Source of the DNA: Xanthobacter sp. YC-JY1
GTDB taxonomy: Bacteria; Pseudomonadota; Alphaproteobacteria; Rhizobiales; Xanthobacteraceae
Assembly: GCF_021730305.1 (NCBI RefSeq)
Contig: NZ_CP032674.1
Location: forward strand, 186,001 to 250,000
Length of the DNA stretch: 64,000 bases
Direction: 5' to 3'
Shown: positions 7,388-16,108 of the stretch, piece after piece
Numbering within the stretch: the first letter of the stretch is position 1
Layout: each line of letters begins with the position of its first letter
Notes under the pieces: generated by a model
Databases searched by the model: none
The model's input: only the letters and a program-made list of their open reading frames with translations
What the model was told of the DNA's origin: nothing
Program-made: the position numbers and the translations under genes

Positions 7388-8953
7388 TCAGCTCGCCTCG
7401 CTGCGCATGGCCATCTTCTCGCGGCGGCGCTGGACGGAGGAGGGGATGTTCATACCCTCCCGGTACTTGGCGACTGTGCGGCGGGCGATGTCGATGCCGT
7501 CGTCCTTCAGCTTCTGCACGAGGGTGTCGTCGGAGAGCACATCCTCCGGCGCCTCGGCCTCGATCAGCATCTTGATGCGGTGGCGTACCGATTCCGCCGA
7601 ATGGGCCTCGCCGCCGCCCGAGGCGGAGATGGCGGAGGAGAAGAAGAACTTCATCTCCACCACGCCGCGCGGGGTCGAGATGTATTTGTTCGACGTCACG
7701 CGCGAGACGGTGGATTCGTGCATGCCGATGGCATCCGCCACCGTGCGCAGGTTCAAGGGTCGCAGGAAGCGCACGCCGTGCAGCAGGAAGGCGTCCTGCT
7801 GGCGCACGATCTCGCTCGCCACCTTCAGGATGGTGCGGGCGCGCTGGTCCAGCGAGCGGGTGAGCCAGCTCGCGCTCTGCAGGCAGTCGGCGAGGAAGCT
7901 CTTCTCCTCCTGAGACTTGGCGTGCTTCACCACGGTGGCGTGGTAGCTCTGGTTCACCAGAACCCGCGGCAGGGTCTCGGAATTCAGCTCCACCAGCCAG
8001 GTGCCGTCGGCGCCGGGGCGCACATAGACGTCGGGCACCAGCGGGTGGACCACGCCGGAGCCGAAGGCCAGGCCCGGCTTGGGATCGAGCCGGCGGATCT
8101 CGCCGATCATGTCCGCGAGGTCCTCGTTGTCCACGCCGCAGACGCGCTTCAGCGCGTTGCGGTCGTGGCGGGCGAGGAGTTCGAGATTGGCCACCAGCGC
8201 CTGCATTGCGGGGTCGAAGCGGTCGCGCTCGCGCAGCTGGATGGCGAGGCATTCGGCGAGGTTGCGGGCGCCGACGCCGGAGGGCTCGAAGGTCTGGATG
8301 AGCTTGAGGACGGCTTCCACCTCGGCGCGCGGCACGCCGAACTGCCCGGCGAGGAGATCAAGGTCGCCGGTGAAATAGCCGGTCTCGTCGATGAGGCCGA
8401 TGACGTTGATGCCGATGAGCCGCCGCGCCGGGTCGCTCACCGCCACGGAGAGCTGCGCCTCCAGATGGTCGGCGAGGGTGGTCTCCGCCGTCAGGAAAGC
8501 TTCGGGATTGTAGTCCTCGCCGCGCTCGCCGCCGCCGCTCCATTCGCCCATGGAGGGGCTGGAGGCGGTGGAACCGCCGCCGGCGACGCCGCGATCTGCC
8601 GGGACGTCATCGGGAAAGACGTTGCCGAGGTCGGTGTCGAGGCGGGTCTCCATGGCGGCCCGGCTCTGCTCGTTGTCGTTGCCCGTCCAGTCGCTGGCCG
8701 GGGGCGGCTCGCCATCGAGACCGCCGCGCGCCATCTCCTCGCCGCGGGTCTCGCGCACCTCGGGCTGCGGATCGGACCCGCTCGTGTCGCCCTCGGTGAT
8801 GCGCTCCAGCAGCGGGTTGCGCTCCAGCTCGGCCTCGACATAGGCCACCAGCTCCATATTGGAGAGCTGCAGCAGCTTGATGGCTTGCATCAGCTGCGGC
8901 GTCATCACCAGGGACTGGCTCTGCCGGAACTCTAGCTTGGGGCTCATCGCCAT
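7388..8953 (-). CDS. rpoN: RNA polymerase sigma-54 factor
   Basis: A 521-residue RpoN. Region I is complete (LEFRQSQSLVMTPQLMQAIKLLQLSN, in parts), followed by an acidic, variable region II (about 55-150), the core-binding domain, the helix-turn-helix near 404-425 (TVADAIGMHESTVSRVTSNK) and the RpoN box ARRTVAKYRE at about 490-499 that reads the -24 element. The ATG at 8951-8953 has a GGGGGG tract upstream; the next ATG, two codons on, is possible. It follows lptB by 37 bp, the common alphaproteobacterial order. A sigma-54 activator and its kinase lie 5 kb away at the window's left edge. Confidence 0.97.
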   Translation of the reverse strand: MAMSPKLEFRQSQSLVMTPQLMQAIKLLQLSNMELVAYVEAELERNPLLERITEGDTSGSDPQPEVRETRGEEMARGGLDGEPPPASDWTGNDNEQSRAAMETRLDTDLGNVFPDDVPADRGVAGGGSTASSPSMGEWSGGGERGEDYNPEAFLTAETTLADHLEAQLSVAVSDPARRLIGINVIGLIDETGYFTGDLDLLAGQFGVPRAEVEAVLKLIQTFEPSGVGARNLAECLAIQLRERDRFDPAMQALVANLELLARHDRNALKRVCGVDNEDLADMIGEIRRLDPKPGLAFGSGVVHPLVPDVYVRPGADGTWLVELNSETLPRVLVNQSYHATVVKHAKSQEEKSFLADCLQSASWLTRSLDQRARTILKVASEIVRQQDAFLLHGVRFLRPLNLRTVADAIGMHESTVSRVTSNKYISTPRGVVEMKFFFSSAISASGGGEAHSAESVRHRIKMLIEAEAPEDVLSDDTLVQKLKDDGIDIARRTVAKYREGMNIPSSVQRRREKMAMRSEAS

Positions 8954-8990
8954 GATGCGGGCCCCCCGATGTCGATGGCGCGGCGCATGC

Positions 8991-10082
8991 TCACAGGCGG
9001 AACTCCTCGCCCAGATAGAGCCGCCGCACGTCGGGGCTGGAGACGATGGCTTCCGGATCGCCCTCCATCAGCACCGCGCCGGAATGGATGATGTAGGCGC
9101 GATCGATGAGGCCCAGCGTCTCGCGCACATTGTGGTCGGTGATGAGTACGCCGATGCCGCGCGAGGTGAGGTGGCGCACCAGCGCCTGGATATCGCCCAC
9201 CGCGATGGGGTCGATGCCGGCGAAGGGCTCGTCCAGCAGCATGAAGGCCGGCTTGGTGGCGAGCGCGCGGGCGATCTCGAGGCGCCGCCGCTCGCCGCCC
9301 GACAGGGCGATGGAGGGCGATTTGCGCACGTGGGTGATCTTGAACTCTTCGAGCAGCGCCTCTGTCTCCTCGCGGCGGCGGGCCCGGTTGGGCTCCGACA
9401 CCTCGAGGACGCCCATGATGTTGTCCTCCACCGAGAGGCCCCGGAAGATGGAGGCTTCCTGCGGCAGGTAGCCGACCCCGAGGCGGGCGCGGCGATACAT
9501 GGGCAGAGGCGTGATGTCGTGGCCGTCCAGCTCTATGCGGCCTGCATCGGCCTTCACCAGGCCCGTCACCATGTAGAAGCAGGTGGTCTTGCCGGCACCA
9601 TTGGGACCGAGCAGACCCACCGCCTCGCCGCGGCGGACGTTCATGCTCACGTCCTTCACCACCTTGCGGCCGCCATAGGACTTGGCGAGGCCGAAGGCGG
9701 CCAGCGCGCCGGTGGAATTGAAGGGCAGGGCGTCCCGCCCGTCGCCGGGATAGGATGAGGGATAGTCGTCGCCCGCATCGGCGTCGTCGCCATAGGCGGC
9801 GTCCGGCGGCATGTAGGCGCGGTGGCGGGGATCAGGTGCGGTGCGGGCGGGTGTCTCGTAGCCCGCATCATATCCCGCATCGCTGCGCGGATCGTCCTCT
9901 TCCCACTCGCGGGAATCCCGATCGCCCGCCGTGAGGGGGCCGCCATCCGTTTCACGGGGATCGTCTTCGCGGGGGTCGTACTGGCGCGCATCCTGCCCGC
10001 CACGGGTGCTACCCGAGCCGGACTTTCCCCCCGACTTCGAGTCTCCCGACTTCGACTTGCCGAACATGGACAGGACGTTCAA
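8991..10082 (-). CDS. lptB: LPS export ABC transporter ATP-binding protein LptB with long N-terminal extension
   Basis: This 363-residue protein has a complete LptB ATPase in residues ~124-363: Walker [10 protein letters not shown] at 159-167, [14 protein letters not shown]-loop region, signature LSGGERRR, Walker [14 protein letters not shown] and the H-loop [10 protein letters not shown]. LptB drives LPS extraction by LptFG. The first ~120 residues are extra: Ser/Gly/Lys-rich, then strongly acidic Asp/Arg/Pro-rich low complexity, absent from standard ~240-aa LptB. I favour the TTG start at 10082 because GGAGG lies 5 nt upstream; the ATG five codons later has that site at an unsuitable distance. 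It lies between lptA and rpoN. Confidence 0.93.
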   Translation of the reverse strand: MNVLSMFGKSKSGDSKSGGKSGSGSTRGGQDARQYDPREDDPRETDGGPLTAGDRDSREWEEDDPRSDAGYDAGYETPARTAPDPRHRAYMPPDAAYGDDADAGDDYPSSYPGDGRDALPFNSTGALAAFGLAKSYGGRKVVKDVSMNVRRGEAVGLLGPNGAGKTTCFYMVTGLVKADAGRIELDGHDITPLPMYRRARLGVGYLPQEASIFRGLSVEDNIMGVLEVSEPNRARRREETEALLEEFKITHVRKSPSIALSGGERRRLEIARALATKPAFMLLDEPFAGIDPIAVGDIQALVRHLTSRGIGVLITDHNVRETLGLIDRAYIIHSGAVLMEGDPEAIVSSPDVRRLYLGEEFRL

Positions 10083-10296
10083 CGCGACCTCCGGAAAACC
10101 CGGCCCCCAGATTGGAAGGTTTAGAACGTCCCAGCCGGGGATGCAACGCCTCCATGCAAGAGGCGGGCCGATTTCCGGGGCGGGAGTCCCCCGAACGCGC
10201 GGAAGTGGGAATAGTCAATTGAAACGAAAGAGAAATAATTTAACTTGACAGACGCATGAAGGCTGCAGGAGGCGGCCGCAGGGCCGCCTCGGCCGG
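10083..10296. other. lptA-lptB intergenic spacer with an A+T-rich patch
   Basis: The 214-bp gap between the co-directional lptA and lptB genes contains a strikingly A+T-rich stretch (about 10207-10257) in otherwise GC-rich DNA. It could hold a promoter for lptB-rpoN, but I could not find a convincing -35/-10 pair on the minus strand. No ORF here is credible. Confidence 0.4.
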
Positions 10297-10953
10297 TCAG
10301 CGCTTGGGGGGCTGTTGGCCGCCCTGTTCGGTCTTGGGCTTGTCCGCCTCCTTCAGGCTGCCCGGGACGATGAGGCTCTCCACCCGGCCGCCCTCGAACT
10401 TGGACACGCCGCTGACGAGATCCACCACCAGCTTCTGGCCACGGATGACGTTCGGGCCCTGGGTCAGCACCACGGGCTTGCCCACCATGGTCACGGTGTT
10501 GGTCTTCATGTCGAAGACGCCGCTGTCGCCGGTGGCGGTCTGCTCCTTGGTCTTCACCACCACGCCGCCGGTGGCCTCCAGCTTCTTGATCTGGCCCTTC
10601 TGCGCCGGATCGGTGCCGGCCTGCGGGGTGCCGCCGGCCTGCTCGTTCATCGAGCCTTCGTAATAGACGAGCAGGTCCTTGGAGCGGAGCGTGGTGTCGC
10701 CCTGCGTCACCAGCACGTTGCCGGAGAAGACGGCGACCTTGTCCTTGTCGCGCACCTCCAGCCCGTCGGCATTGATGCGCACGGGCTGGTCGCGGTTGCG
10801 GGCAAAGCCCTGCAGCGCGTTGGGCACGCTGGTGTTGGGCGCCTGCGCGGCCGCAGGACCGGCGACGAGAAAGGCCGCCAGCGCAAGAATGCAGGCGGGT
10901 GCGAGGCTCGAAACCGGGAGGCGGCCCATGAGGGCCGTCGCATGAAACATCAT
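10297..10953 (-). CDS. lptA: LPS transport periplasmic protein LptA
   Basis: A 218-residue periplasmic LptA/OstA-domain protein that carries LPS across the periplasm between LptC and LptD. It has a signal peptide (cleavage after ...AAAQA near residue 36), then the OstA fold: PVRINADGLEVRDKDKVAVFSGNV, in parts, with repeated V/G strand motifs such as GDTTLRSKDLLVYY and MVGKPVVLTQGPNVIRG. The start codon ATG (10951-10953) overlaps the lptC stop as ATGA, so it is coupled. A second ATG follows directly. The Lys/Gln/Pro-rich C-terminus is low complexity. Confidence 0.93.
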   Translation of the reverse strand: MMFHATALMGRLPVSSLAPACILALAAFLVAGPAAAQAPNTSVPNALQGFARNRDQPVRINADGLEVRDKDKVAVFSGNVLVTQGDTTLRSKDLLVYYEGSMNEQAGGTPQAGTDPAQKGQIKKLEATGGVVVKTKEQTATGDSGVFDMKTNTVTMVGKPVVLTQGPNVIRGQKLVVDLVSGVSKFEGGRVESLIVPGSLKEADKPKTEQGGQQPPKR

Positions 10954-11837
10954 TGAGCAGGGACCGGGCGTCGCGGGGGGAGGGGCGCCGGCACCAGCGC
11001 CGGGGCCGCGGGAGTAGGCGCGGGCGGGACAGTAATGGTTCCGGTGGCCGCCGGGGCAGGGGGCGTCGCATCGGCTGCGCGGGCCGGGGCGGTCGCCGCG
11101 GGTGCGGCAGGCGCGGCTGCGGCCGGGTGGGCGCCAGCATTGGCGCCGTCGGGCTTCTGGCCGGGCAGGTTGCTCATGCGGAAATCGAGTTGCACATGGC
11201 CCTGGAACAGGGCGCGCGCGCCGCGATCGGTCACATCCAGCCGGTCGGCCACCAGCTTGCCGTCGAGATAGGTGAAGACCACCGGATGGGAGGTGGCGAT
11301 GGTGCCGGCCTTGATGTCCACGTCGGCGTCTTCCAGCTTGCCGCCGTAGCCGCCGTTCATGGCAAGGTCCACGCCGTCGCCGAGCGTGATGAACTGCTTC
11401 TTGGTGTCGAAGCTGCCGGTCTTGGCGTTGACGCTGGCCCAGCCCTTGTCGGCCAGTTCCAGGCGCGCCTCTATGTCGGAGAGCTCGATCACGTCCGGCC
11501 GGGTGAGGTCCTGCACCGCCGTGCGCGCGGTGATGCGGTAGCCGCGATTGTCGTCGGTGAAGCCGGAGAGCTTGGGCAGCTCCATGGTCAGGCGCGAGCC
11601 CGACAGGGTCAGGTGTCCGATGTCGAACGGCAGGTCGATGGAGAGCTTCAGCCGCGAGAGGATGGACACCGCGCCGATGCCGATGATCGCGACGACGATG
11701 GTGAGCGGTACCAGCCGCTTGATCCAGCGCACACGCGCGCTGTGCCGCCGCGCCTTGGTGAAGTCCGGCGGGGGCGGCGGGGTGAAGGCCTCGGCCTCCC
11801 GCGCATCGAAATCGTGTGGCGGCACGTGTCGGTTCAT
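10950..11837 (-). CDS. lptC: LPS export membrane protein LptC with Pro/Ala-rich tail
   Basis: A 295-residue LptC: a cytoplasmic Pro-rich N-terminus, one membrane helix at about 40-60 (LVPLTIVVAIIGIGAVSIL), and a periplasmic LptC jellyroll domain to about 225. After that, residues ~230-295 are almost pure Ala/Pro low complexity, absent from the ~190-aa enterobacterial protein. LptC bridges the LptBFG pump and LptA. The start was set at MNRHVPPHDF (11835-11837); the longer frame to 11924 has implausible sequence. It is the first gene of lptC-lptA-lptB-rpoN. Confidence 0.9.
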   Translation of the reverse strand: MNRHVPPHDFDAREAEAFTPPPPPDFTKARRHSARVRWIKRLVPLTIVVAIIGIGAVSILSRLKLSIDLPFDIGHLTLSGSRLTMELPKLSGFTDDNRGYRITARTAVQDLTRPDVIELSDIEARLELADKGWASVNAKTGSFDTKKQFITLGDGVDLAMNGGYGGKLEDADVDIKAGTIATSHPVVFTYLDGKLVADRLDVTDRGARALFQGHVQLDFRMSNLPGQKPDGANAGAHPAAAAPAAPAATAPARAADATPPAPAATGTITVPPAPTPAAPALVPAPLPPRRPVPAQ

Positions 11838-12014
11838 GGCCCTGTTCCGGCGGCGGGCCTGCCCCGCTGGCGCCTGTTCTCGGCTGCACGCCTCCTGACG
11901 CAGGCGTCCGTCGCGTCGCCCCACGCGCGGGGTCCAAGGTGTCCGAAATGGCGGTCTGAGGCAAGAGCCGTGCCCAAGCCTCTCATGCGCAACGTTTTTT
12001 TGCGCGTGCCCGGA

Positions 12015-12635
12015 TCACGAATGGGCGAAGATGTCCTCGTCCGCCCAGCCGGAGAGGTCGAGGGCGGCGCGGGCCGGCAGGAAGGCGAAGCAGGCTGCGG
12101 CGAGCCCGGTGCGGCCCTCGCGCGCCAGCATGTCCTCCAGCTTGGCCTTCACCGCATGCAGGTGCAGCACGTCCGAGGCGGCATAGGAGAGCTGGGCGTC
12201 GGAGAGGTCGGCGGCGCCCCAGTCCGAGCTCTGCTGCTGCTTGGAGATGTCCACGTTGATCAGCTCGCGCAGCAGGTCCTTCAGGCCGTGCCGGTCGGTA
12301 TAGGTGCGCACCAGCCGCGAGGCGATCTTGGTGCACCACACCGGCTGCGGCATCACCTTGAAGGTGTGCTGGAGCACGGCGATGTCGAAGCGGCCGAAGT
12401 GGAACAGCTTGGTCACGTTCGGGTCGGTCAGCAGCCGCACCAGATTGGGCGCGCTGCCGGGGCCGGCACCCTGCGGGATCTGCACGAGGTCGGCGCTGCC
12501 GTCGCCGTTGGATAGCTGGACGAGGCAGAGCCGGTCGCGGAACGGGTCGAGCCCCATGGTCTCGGTGTCGATGGCCACGACGGAGGAGGCCACGAAGTCC
12601 GCGGGCAGGTCGCCGCGGTGGAGGCGGATGGTCAT
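12015..12635 (-). CDS. rnd: Ribonuclease D (short, single-domain type)
   Basis: A 206-residue 3'-5' exoribonuclease of the DEDD family with all three exonuclease motifs: Exo I VAIDTETMGLDP (Asp, Glu), Exo II KLFHFGRFDIAVL (Asp) and Exo III LSYAASDVLHLH (Tyr-x3-Asp). Only the catalytic domain is present; the HRDC domains of the ~375-aa E. coli enzyme are absent, as in many alphaproteobacterial short RNase D proteins. It processes the 3' ends of tRNA and other stable RNA precursors. The start at MTIRLHRGDLP is chosen over an upstream GTG because of its family-like beginning. Confidence 0.9.
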   Translation of the reverse strand: MTIRLHRGDLPADFVASSVVAIDTETMGLDPFRDRLCLVQLSNGDGSADLVQIPQGAGPGSAPNLVRLLTDPNVTKLFHFGRFDIAVLQHTFKVMPQPVWCTKIASRLVRTYTDRHGLKDLLRELINVDISKQQQSSDWGAADLSDAQLSYAASDVLHLHAVKAKLEDMLAREGRTGLAAACFAFLPARAALDLSGWADEDIFAHS

Positions 12636-12786
12636 CTGATGTCTTTTGCCTTGTTCGAGCACGGCTTTTAGCGAACGCCCGCTGCCCTGTCGATGCCGCA
12701 GCGCGGGACATGCGCCCGGTGCGCACTGCGGTTCGTCGTGCTAGAAGCTGCGCCGTTCGACCGTTACGAAAAGCCTGGGGGGAGAT

Positions 12787-13449
12787 ATGCGTTCGTTTTT
12801 GGCGACAGGCCTGCGCCTTGCGGGCCTCATTCTGGCGTTCGGCCTGATGGCCGGTACGGTGGCCGAAGCGCGGTCGGTGCCGCCCGGCAGCTACCTGCGC
12901 TCCTGCCGTGAGGCGCAGGTGCGCGACGGCGTCGACCTCGCCGCCTTCTGCGCCACCCGCAACGGCCAGTGGGTGGTCACGCGGCTCAACGATTTTCCCT
13001 CCTGCCGGGGCGACATCTCCAACCAGAACGGCCAGCTCTGGTGCGAGCGCCGCCCGGTGCCGCCCCCGCCGCAGCCCGGCTTCGGCCCGCCCGGCTCCTA
13101 TCGCCAGACCTGCACCCGCGTGGAGTTCCGCAACGGCGTGCTCAGCGCCTTCTGCCTGACCCGCGCCGGCAACTACCAGCCTTCGGTGCTCAACACCCTG
13201 ACCTGCCAGCCGGGCACGGACATCTCGAACCAGAACGGCCAGCTGTGGTGCCGCCCGCGCCAGCAGGTGCAGCCGCCTCCGGGCTCCTACATGCGCACCT
13301 GCCGCAACATCTCGCTGGGCCTCGGCGGCGCGCTCCGCGCCCAGTGCCAGCGCGTGAACGGCTCGTGGAACCCGACCGCGCTGAACATGAACAATTGCGG
13401 CAACTACCGCGACATCTCGAACCAGAACGGCAACCTCGCCTGCTTCTGA
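12787..13449 (+). CDS. Secreted protein with three cyanovirin-N homology (CVNH) repeats
   Basis: A 220-residue protein with a signal peptide (cleavage near AEA|RS, residue 28) and three CVNH-type repeats at about 31-86, 101-152 and 165-220. Each has PGSY-x2-(S/T)C, a second Cys about 13-15 residues later, a Trp or Tyr strand, then C-x3-5-DISNQNG-x-L-x-C, so four cysteines per repeat. The first repeat differs from the others (GVDLAAFC, VVTRLNDFPSC). The first two repeats are joined by a short Pro-rich linker. CVNH domains are carbohydrate-binding in characterised cases, so a periplasmic or surface lectin is plausible but unproven. It is the first of three tandem paralogues, divergent from rnd. 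Confidence 0.85.
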   Translation: MRSFLATGLRLAGLILAFGLMAGTVAEARSVPPGSYLRSCREAQVRDGVDLAAFCATRNGQWVVTRLNDFPSCRGDISNQNGQLWCERRPVPPPPQPGFGPPGSYRQTCTRVEFRNGVLSAFCLTRAGNYQPSVLNTLTCQPGTDISNQNGQLWCRPRQQVQPPPGSYMRTCRNISLGLGGALRAQCQRVNGSWNPTALNMNNCGNYRDISNQNGNLACF

Positions 13450-13528
13450 CATTCGCGTATCGCAAGGTGAGCTAACCCTTCGTCGCTGGTATCATCGCCC
13501 CGATCGATTCGGGCGGGGAGTGATGCGA

Positions 13529-14497
13529 ATGGCGGGGGCGCGTGACAGGCTGCTGGGCGGGGCGCTGGCGGCACTGGGATGGATGCTGGCGGCGGGCCTC
13601 TCGCCCGCCGCGGCGCAATCGGTGCCTCCGGGCAGCTATCTCAACAGCTGCCGGCAGGTTCAGGTCCGGTTCGGGCACGATCTCGCGGCCTTCTGCCCGA
13701 ACCGCGCCGGCCGGGACGTTGTGACCCGCCTCGACAATTTCCCCACCTGCCGCGGCGATATCGCCAATGTGGACGGGCGGCTGACCTGCGCGGCCGGCGG
13801 CGGCGGGGGCATCCTCGGCCCCGGCGGCATCGCCCCCTCGCCCACGCCCTCGTTCCAGCAAGTGCCCGCAGGCCCCTACAAGACGTCCTGCCGCAACATC
13901 CGCATGGATGGCCCGTGGCTGCGCGCCTCGTGCCGGGACGACTGGGGCGGCTGGCGGGATGCGAGCCTGATGCCCGCCGGCTGCATTCCCGGCAAGGGTA
14001 TCGTCTACGAGGATGGGCGGCTCTCCTGCGGCGGCTCCGGCTTCAGCGGCGACCGGCCCCCGGCGGGCTCCTACCGTGCGTCCTGCCGTGACATCAGCTA
14101 TTCCGCCGGGCTCATCCGGGCCACCTGCCGCAACAGCTTCGGCAACTGGGTGCCCACCACGCTTGCCACATCCTGGTGCGGCCACGGCCGCGACATCCGC
14201 AACGAGGGCGGCAGTCTCACCTGCCGGCCGGAAGGCTCGCCCGTGCCGGATGACAAGAAATGGGGCGGCGGAAGCTGGGGTGGAAGCGGCGGAAGCGGTG
14301 GCGGAAGCTGGGGCGGCTCCCTTCCCTCCGGCTCCTACCGCGCCACCTGCCGCGATATCAGCATGTCCGCCGGTTGGCTGAAGGCCTCGTGCAAGAGCAC
14401 GTCGGGCACGTGGACCAACAGCAGCACCTTCGCCAGCTGGTGCTCGGGCGGCTCTCACGACATCGCCAATGTGGACGGGCGCCTGACATGCCGTTAG
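13529..14497 (+). CDS. Secreted protein with four CVNH repeats
   Basis: A 322-residue paralogue of the preceding gene. A signal peptide ends near PAAAQ, followed by four CVNH repeats beginning SVPPGSYLNSC, QVPAGPYKTSC, RPPAGSYRASC and LPSGSYRATC; each ends in a (D/N)-x2-G-x-L-(T/S)-C strand. Gly-rich linkers separate repeats 1-2 and especially 3-4 (a Gly/Ser/Trp stretch). I prefer the ATG at 13529 because GGGGAG lies 9 nt upstream; GTG 13520 and ATG 13523 are in frame and also possible. It lies 79 bp after the first CVNH gene. Confidence 0.83.
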   Translation: MAGARDRLLGGALAALGWMLAAGLSPAAAQSVPPGSYLNSCRQVQVRFGHDLAAFCPNRAGRDVVTRLDNFPTCRGDIANVDGRLTCAAGGGGGILGPGGIAPSPTPSFQQVPAGPYKTSCRNIRMDGPWLRASCRDDWGGWRDASLMPAGCIPGKGIVYEDGRLSCGGSGFSGDRPPAGSYRASCRDISYSAGLIRATCRNSFGNWVPTTLATSWCGHGRDIRNEGGSLTCRPEGSPVPDDKKWGGGSWGGSGGSGGGSWGGSLPSGSYRATCRDISMSAGWLKASCKSTSGTWTNSSTFASWCSGGSHDIANVDGRLTCR

Positions 14498-14568
14498 GTT
14501 CGCTGTGGTAGTTCGGTGCCGTCTCCGGGGCCGCGCCTCATCCTCAATCCTCGTGCGAAGGATGCCGC

Positions 14569-15693
14569 ATGATGAACTTCCGGGTTTGGGCGGCAGCCCT
14601 GCTGTGCCTGTCCGCCACGCCGGCCGCGGCGGTGGGCGACATTCCGGTCGGCAGCTATCTGGAGAGCTGCCGGCAGGTGCAGGTGCGCTGGGGGCGCGAT
14701 CTCGCCGCCTTCTGCGCCACCCGCGCCGGCGAATGGGTGGTGTCGCGCCTCGATGATTTCCCCTCCTGCGACGGCGACATCGCCAACCGCAACGGGCAGC
14801 TCATCTGCAAGGAGGCCCCGGCACCGGGATCGCTCTACGGCACGCTCGCCCCGTCGCCGCCGCCCCGGCCCCAGCCGCCGGCCCCGCCGCCCGTGGTCCA
14901 GCGCCCGCCGGCCGGCACCTACACCTCTTCTTGCCGCGACCTGCGGCTCGAAGGCAGCTGGCTCTCCGCCACCTGTCGCGACGGCTGGGGCAACTGGCGC
15001 GAGGCCGGCCTCTCCCTCACCGGCTGCCCGCTGGGCGCCGACATCGCCAATGTGGAAGGCCGGCTCGCCTGCCGCTCCTTCACCTCCCAGCACGCGGGCG
15101 ACTATCCGCCGCCCGGCTCCTATCAGGAGACCTGCCGCGAGATATCGCTGGAATCCGGCACCCTGCGCGGCAGCTGCCTCAGCCGCCGGGGCGCATGGCT
15201 CTCCTCGTCGCTCTATCTCTCCTGGTGCAGCAACCGCGAGGTGGTGAACGACGACGGCATCCTGCGCTGCGCGTCCTCCGCGTCGTCAGCCGGATCGGGC
15301 TGGAACACCACGCCCGCACCCTATGGCTCCTATCGCTCCACCTGCCGGGACGTGACGGTGAGCGGCGGCTTCCTGCGCGCCATGTGCCAGGATCGAGGCG
15401 GCACGTGGCGCACCTCGGTGCCGCTCCAGCTCTCCCAGTGCCTGCAGGGGGCGGACATCTACAACGACAACAGTGACCTGCGCTGCTCGCGCGGCGGCTC
15501 CTCCGGCTTCAGCGACCGTCCGCCGCCCGGCTCCTACATGGCGAGTTGCCGCGAGATCCGCGTGGTGGCCGGATGGTTGAAGGCCTCCTGTCAGGACCGC
15601 AATGGCCGCTGGTCCGAAGCCACCACCGCCGTCTCCTGGTGCAGCCCCGGCCGCGACATTGCCAACGACAACGGCCGGCTGACCTGCCGCTAG
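14569..15693 (+). CDS. Secreted protein with five CVNH repeats
   Basis: A 374-residue protein, the largest of the three paralogues. It has a signal peptide ending near ATPAAA, then five CVNH repeats starting at IPVGSYLESC, RPPAGTYTSSC, YPPPGSYQETC, APYGSYRSTC and RPPPGSYMASC. A Pro-rich linker separates repeat 1 from the rest. The first repeat again carries the distinct DLAAFC/VVSRLDDFPSC variant seen in all three proteins, pointing to tandem gene duplication plus internal repeat gain (3, 4, 5). AAGGATG serves as ribosome-binding site. A hairpin with a T-tract follows the stop. Confidence 0.83.
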   Translation: MMNFRVWAAALLCLSATPAAAVGDIPVGSYLESCRQVQVRWGRDLAAFCATRAGEWVVSRLDDFPSCDGDIANRNGQLICKEAPAPGSLYGTLAPSPPPRPQPPAPPPVVQRPPAGTYTSSCRDLRLEGSWLSATCRDGWGNWREAGLSLTGCPLGADIANVEGRLACRSFTSQHAGDYPPPGSYQETCREISLESGTLRGSCLSRRGAWLSSSLYLSWCSNREVVNDDGILRCASSASSAGSGWNTTPAPYGSYRSTCRDVTVSGGFLRAMCQDRGGTWRTSVPLQLSQCLQGADIYNDNSDLRCSRGGSSGFSDRPPPGSYMASCREIRVVAGWLKASCQDRNGRWSEATTAVSWCSPGRDIANDNGRLTCR

Positions 15694-15704
15694 CGGGACG
15701 GTTC

Positions 15705-15729
15705 GCCGGCGGGTCCCTGCCGGCTTTTT
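15705..15729 (+). terminator. Rho-independent terminator after the CVNH gene cluster
   Basis: GCCGGC-GGGTCCCT-GCCGGC followed directly by TTTTT, 11 bp beyond the stop of the third CVNH gene. Confidence 0.75.
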
Positions 15730-16108
15730 GCGCCCATCATTTCAGGGTGGTGAACGACCTGTGGGCCATCAAGGCGGGGATGCGGTGCTGCTTGCTCGCA
15801 CGGCACCGCGCCGGCCCGCTGGACCTGATCGCACGCACTGGCGGCGAGGCGTTCGCGGTCATTCGGAGACCGAATAGGCGGCCTGTGATCCACTGGGCGC
15901 GCCGCTCCTGGCGGCGTTGAGGGCGGAGAATTTTCCGCATCCCGCGGGCGGGCGCCTCATCGCGAGCGTCGGCGGTACCACCGCGCGGGATGGCACCTGG
16001 GCGGCCTGTTCGCGGCTCCAGATGCCGCGCTCCGTGCGGCGAAGACCGGCGGCCGCGACCATTGTCGTCGCGGCGCGGCCGGCTGACCGGATCGGGAGCC
16101 TAAAAGGC
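15730..16108. other. Gene-free interval between CVNH cluster and cheY
   Basis: About 380 bp without a credible gene. Short frames are open on both strands, but none has a plausible ribosome-binding site or protein-like composition. It contains a small perfect hairpin ATTCGG-AGA-CCGAAT (15861-15875) and a GAGCC/GGCTC hairpin (16098-16112) overlapping the end of cheY. Otherwise I see nothing in it. Confidence 0.5.

Noticed and set aside
11986-12014. GCGCAA/TTGCGC hairpin with a T-run near the rnd stop, as a terminator
   Set aside because: The T-run lies in the loop, not after the stem, on either strand; at most a weak structure.
15690-15940. Small minus-strand open frames after the CVNH genes
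   Set aside because: They cover the terminator and gene-free spacer, have no ribosome-binding site and no protein-like features.
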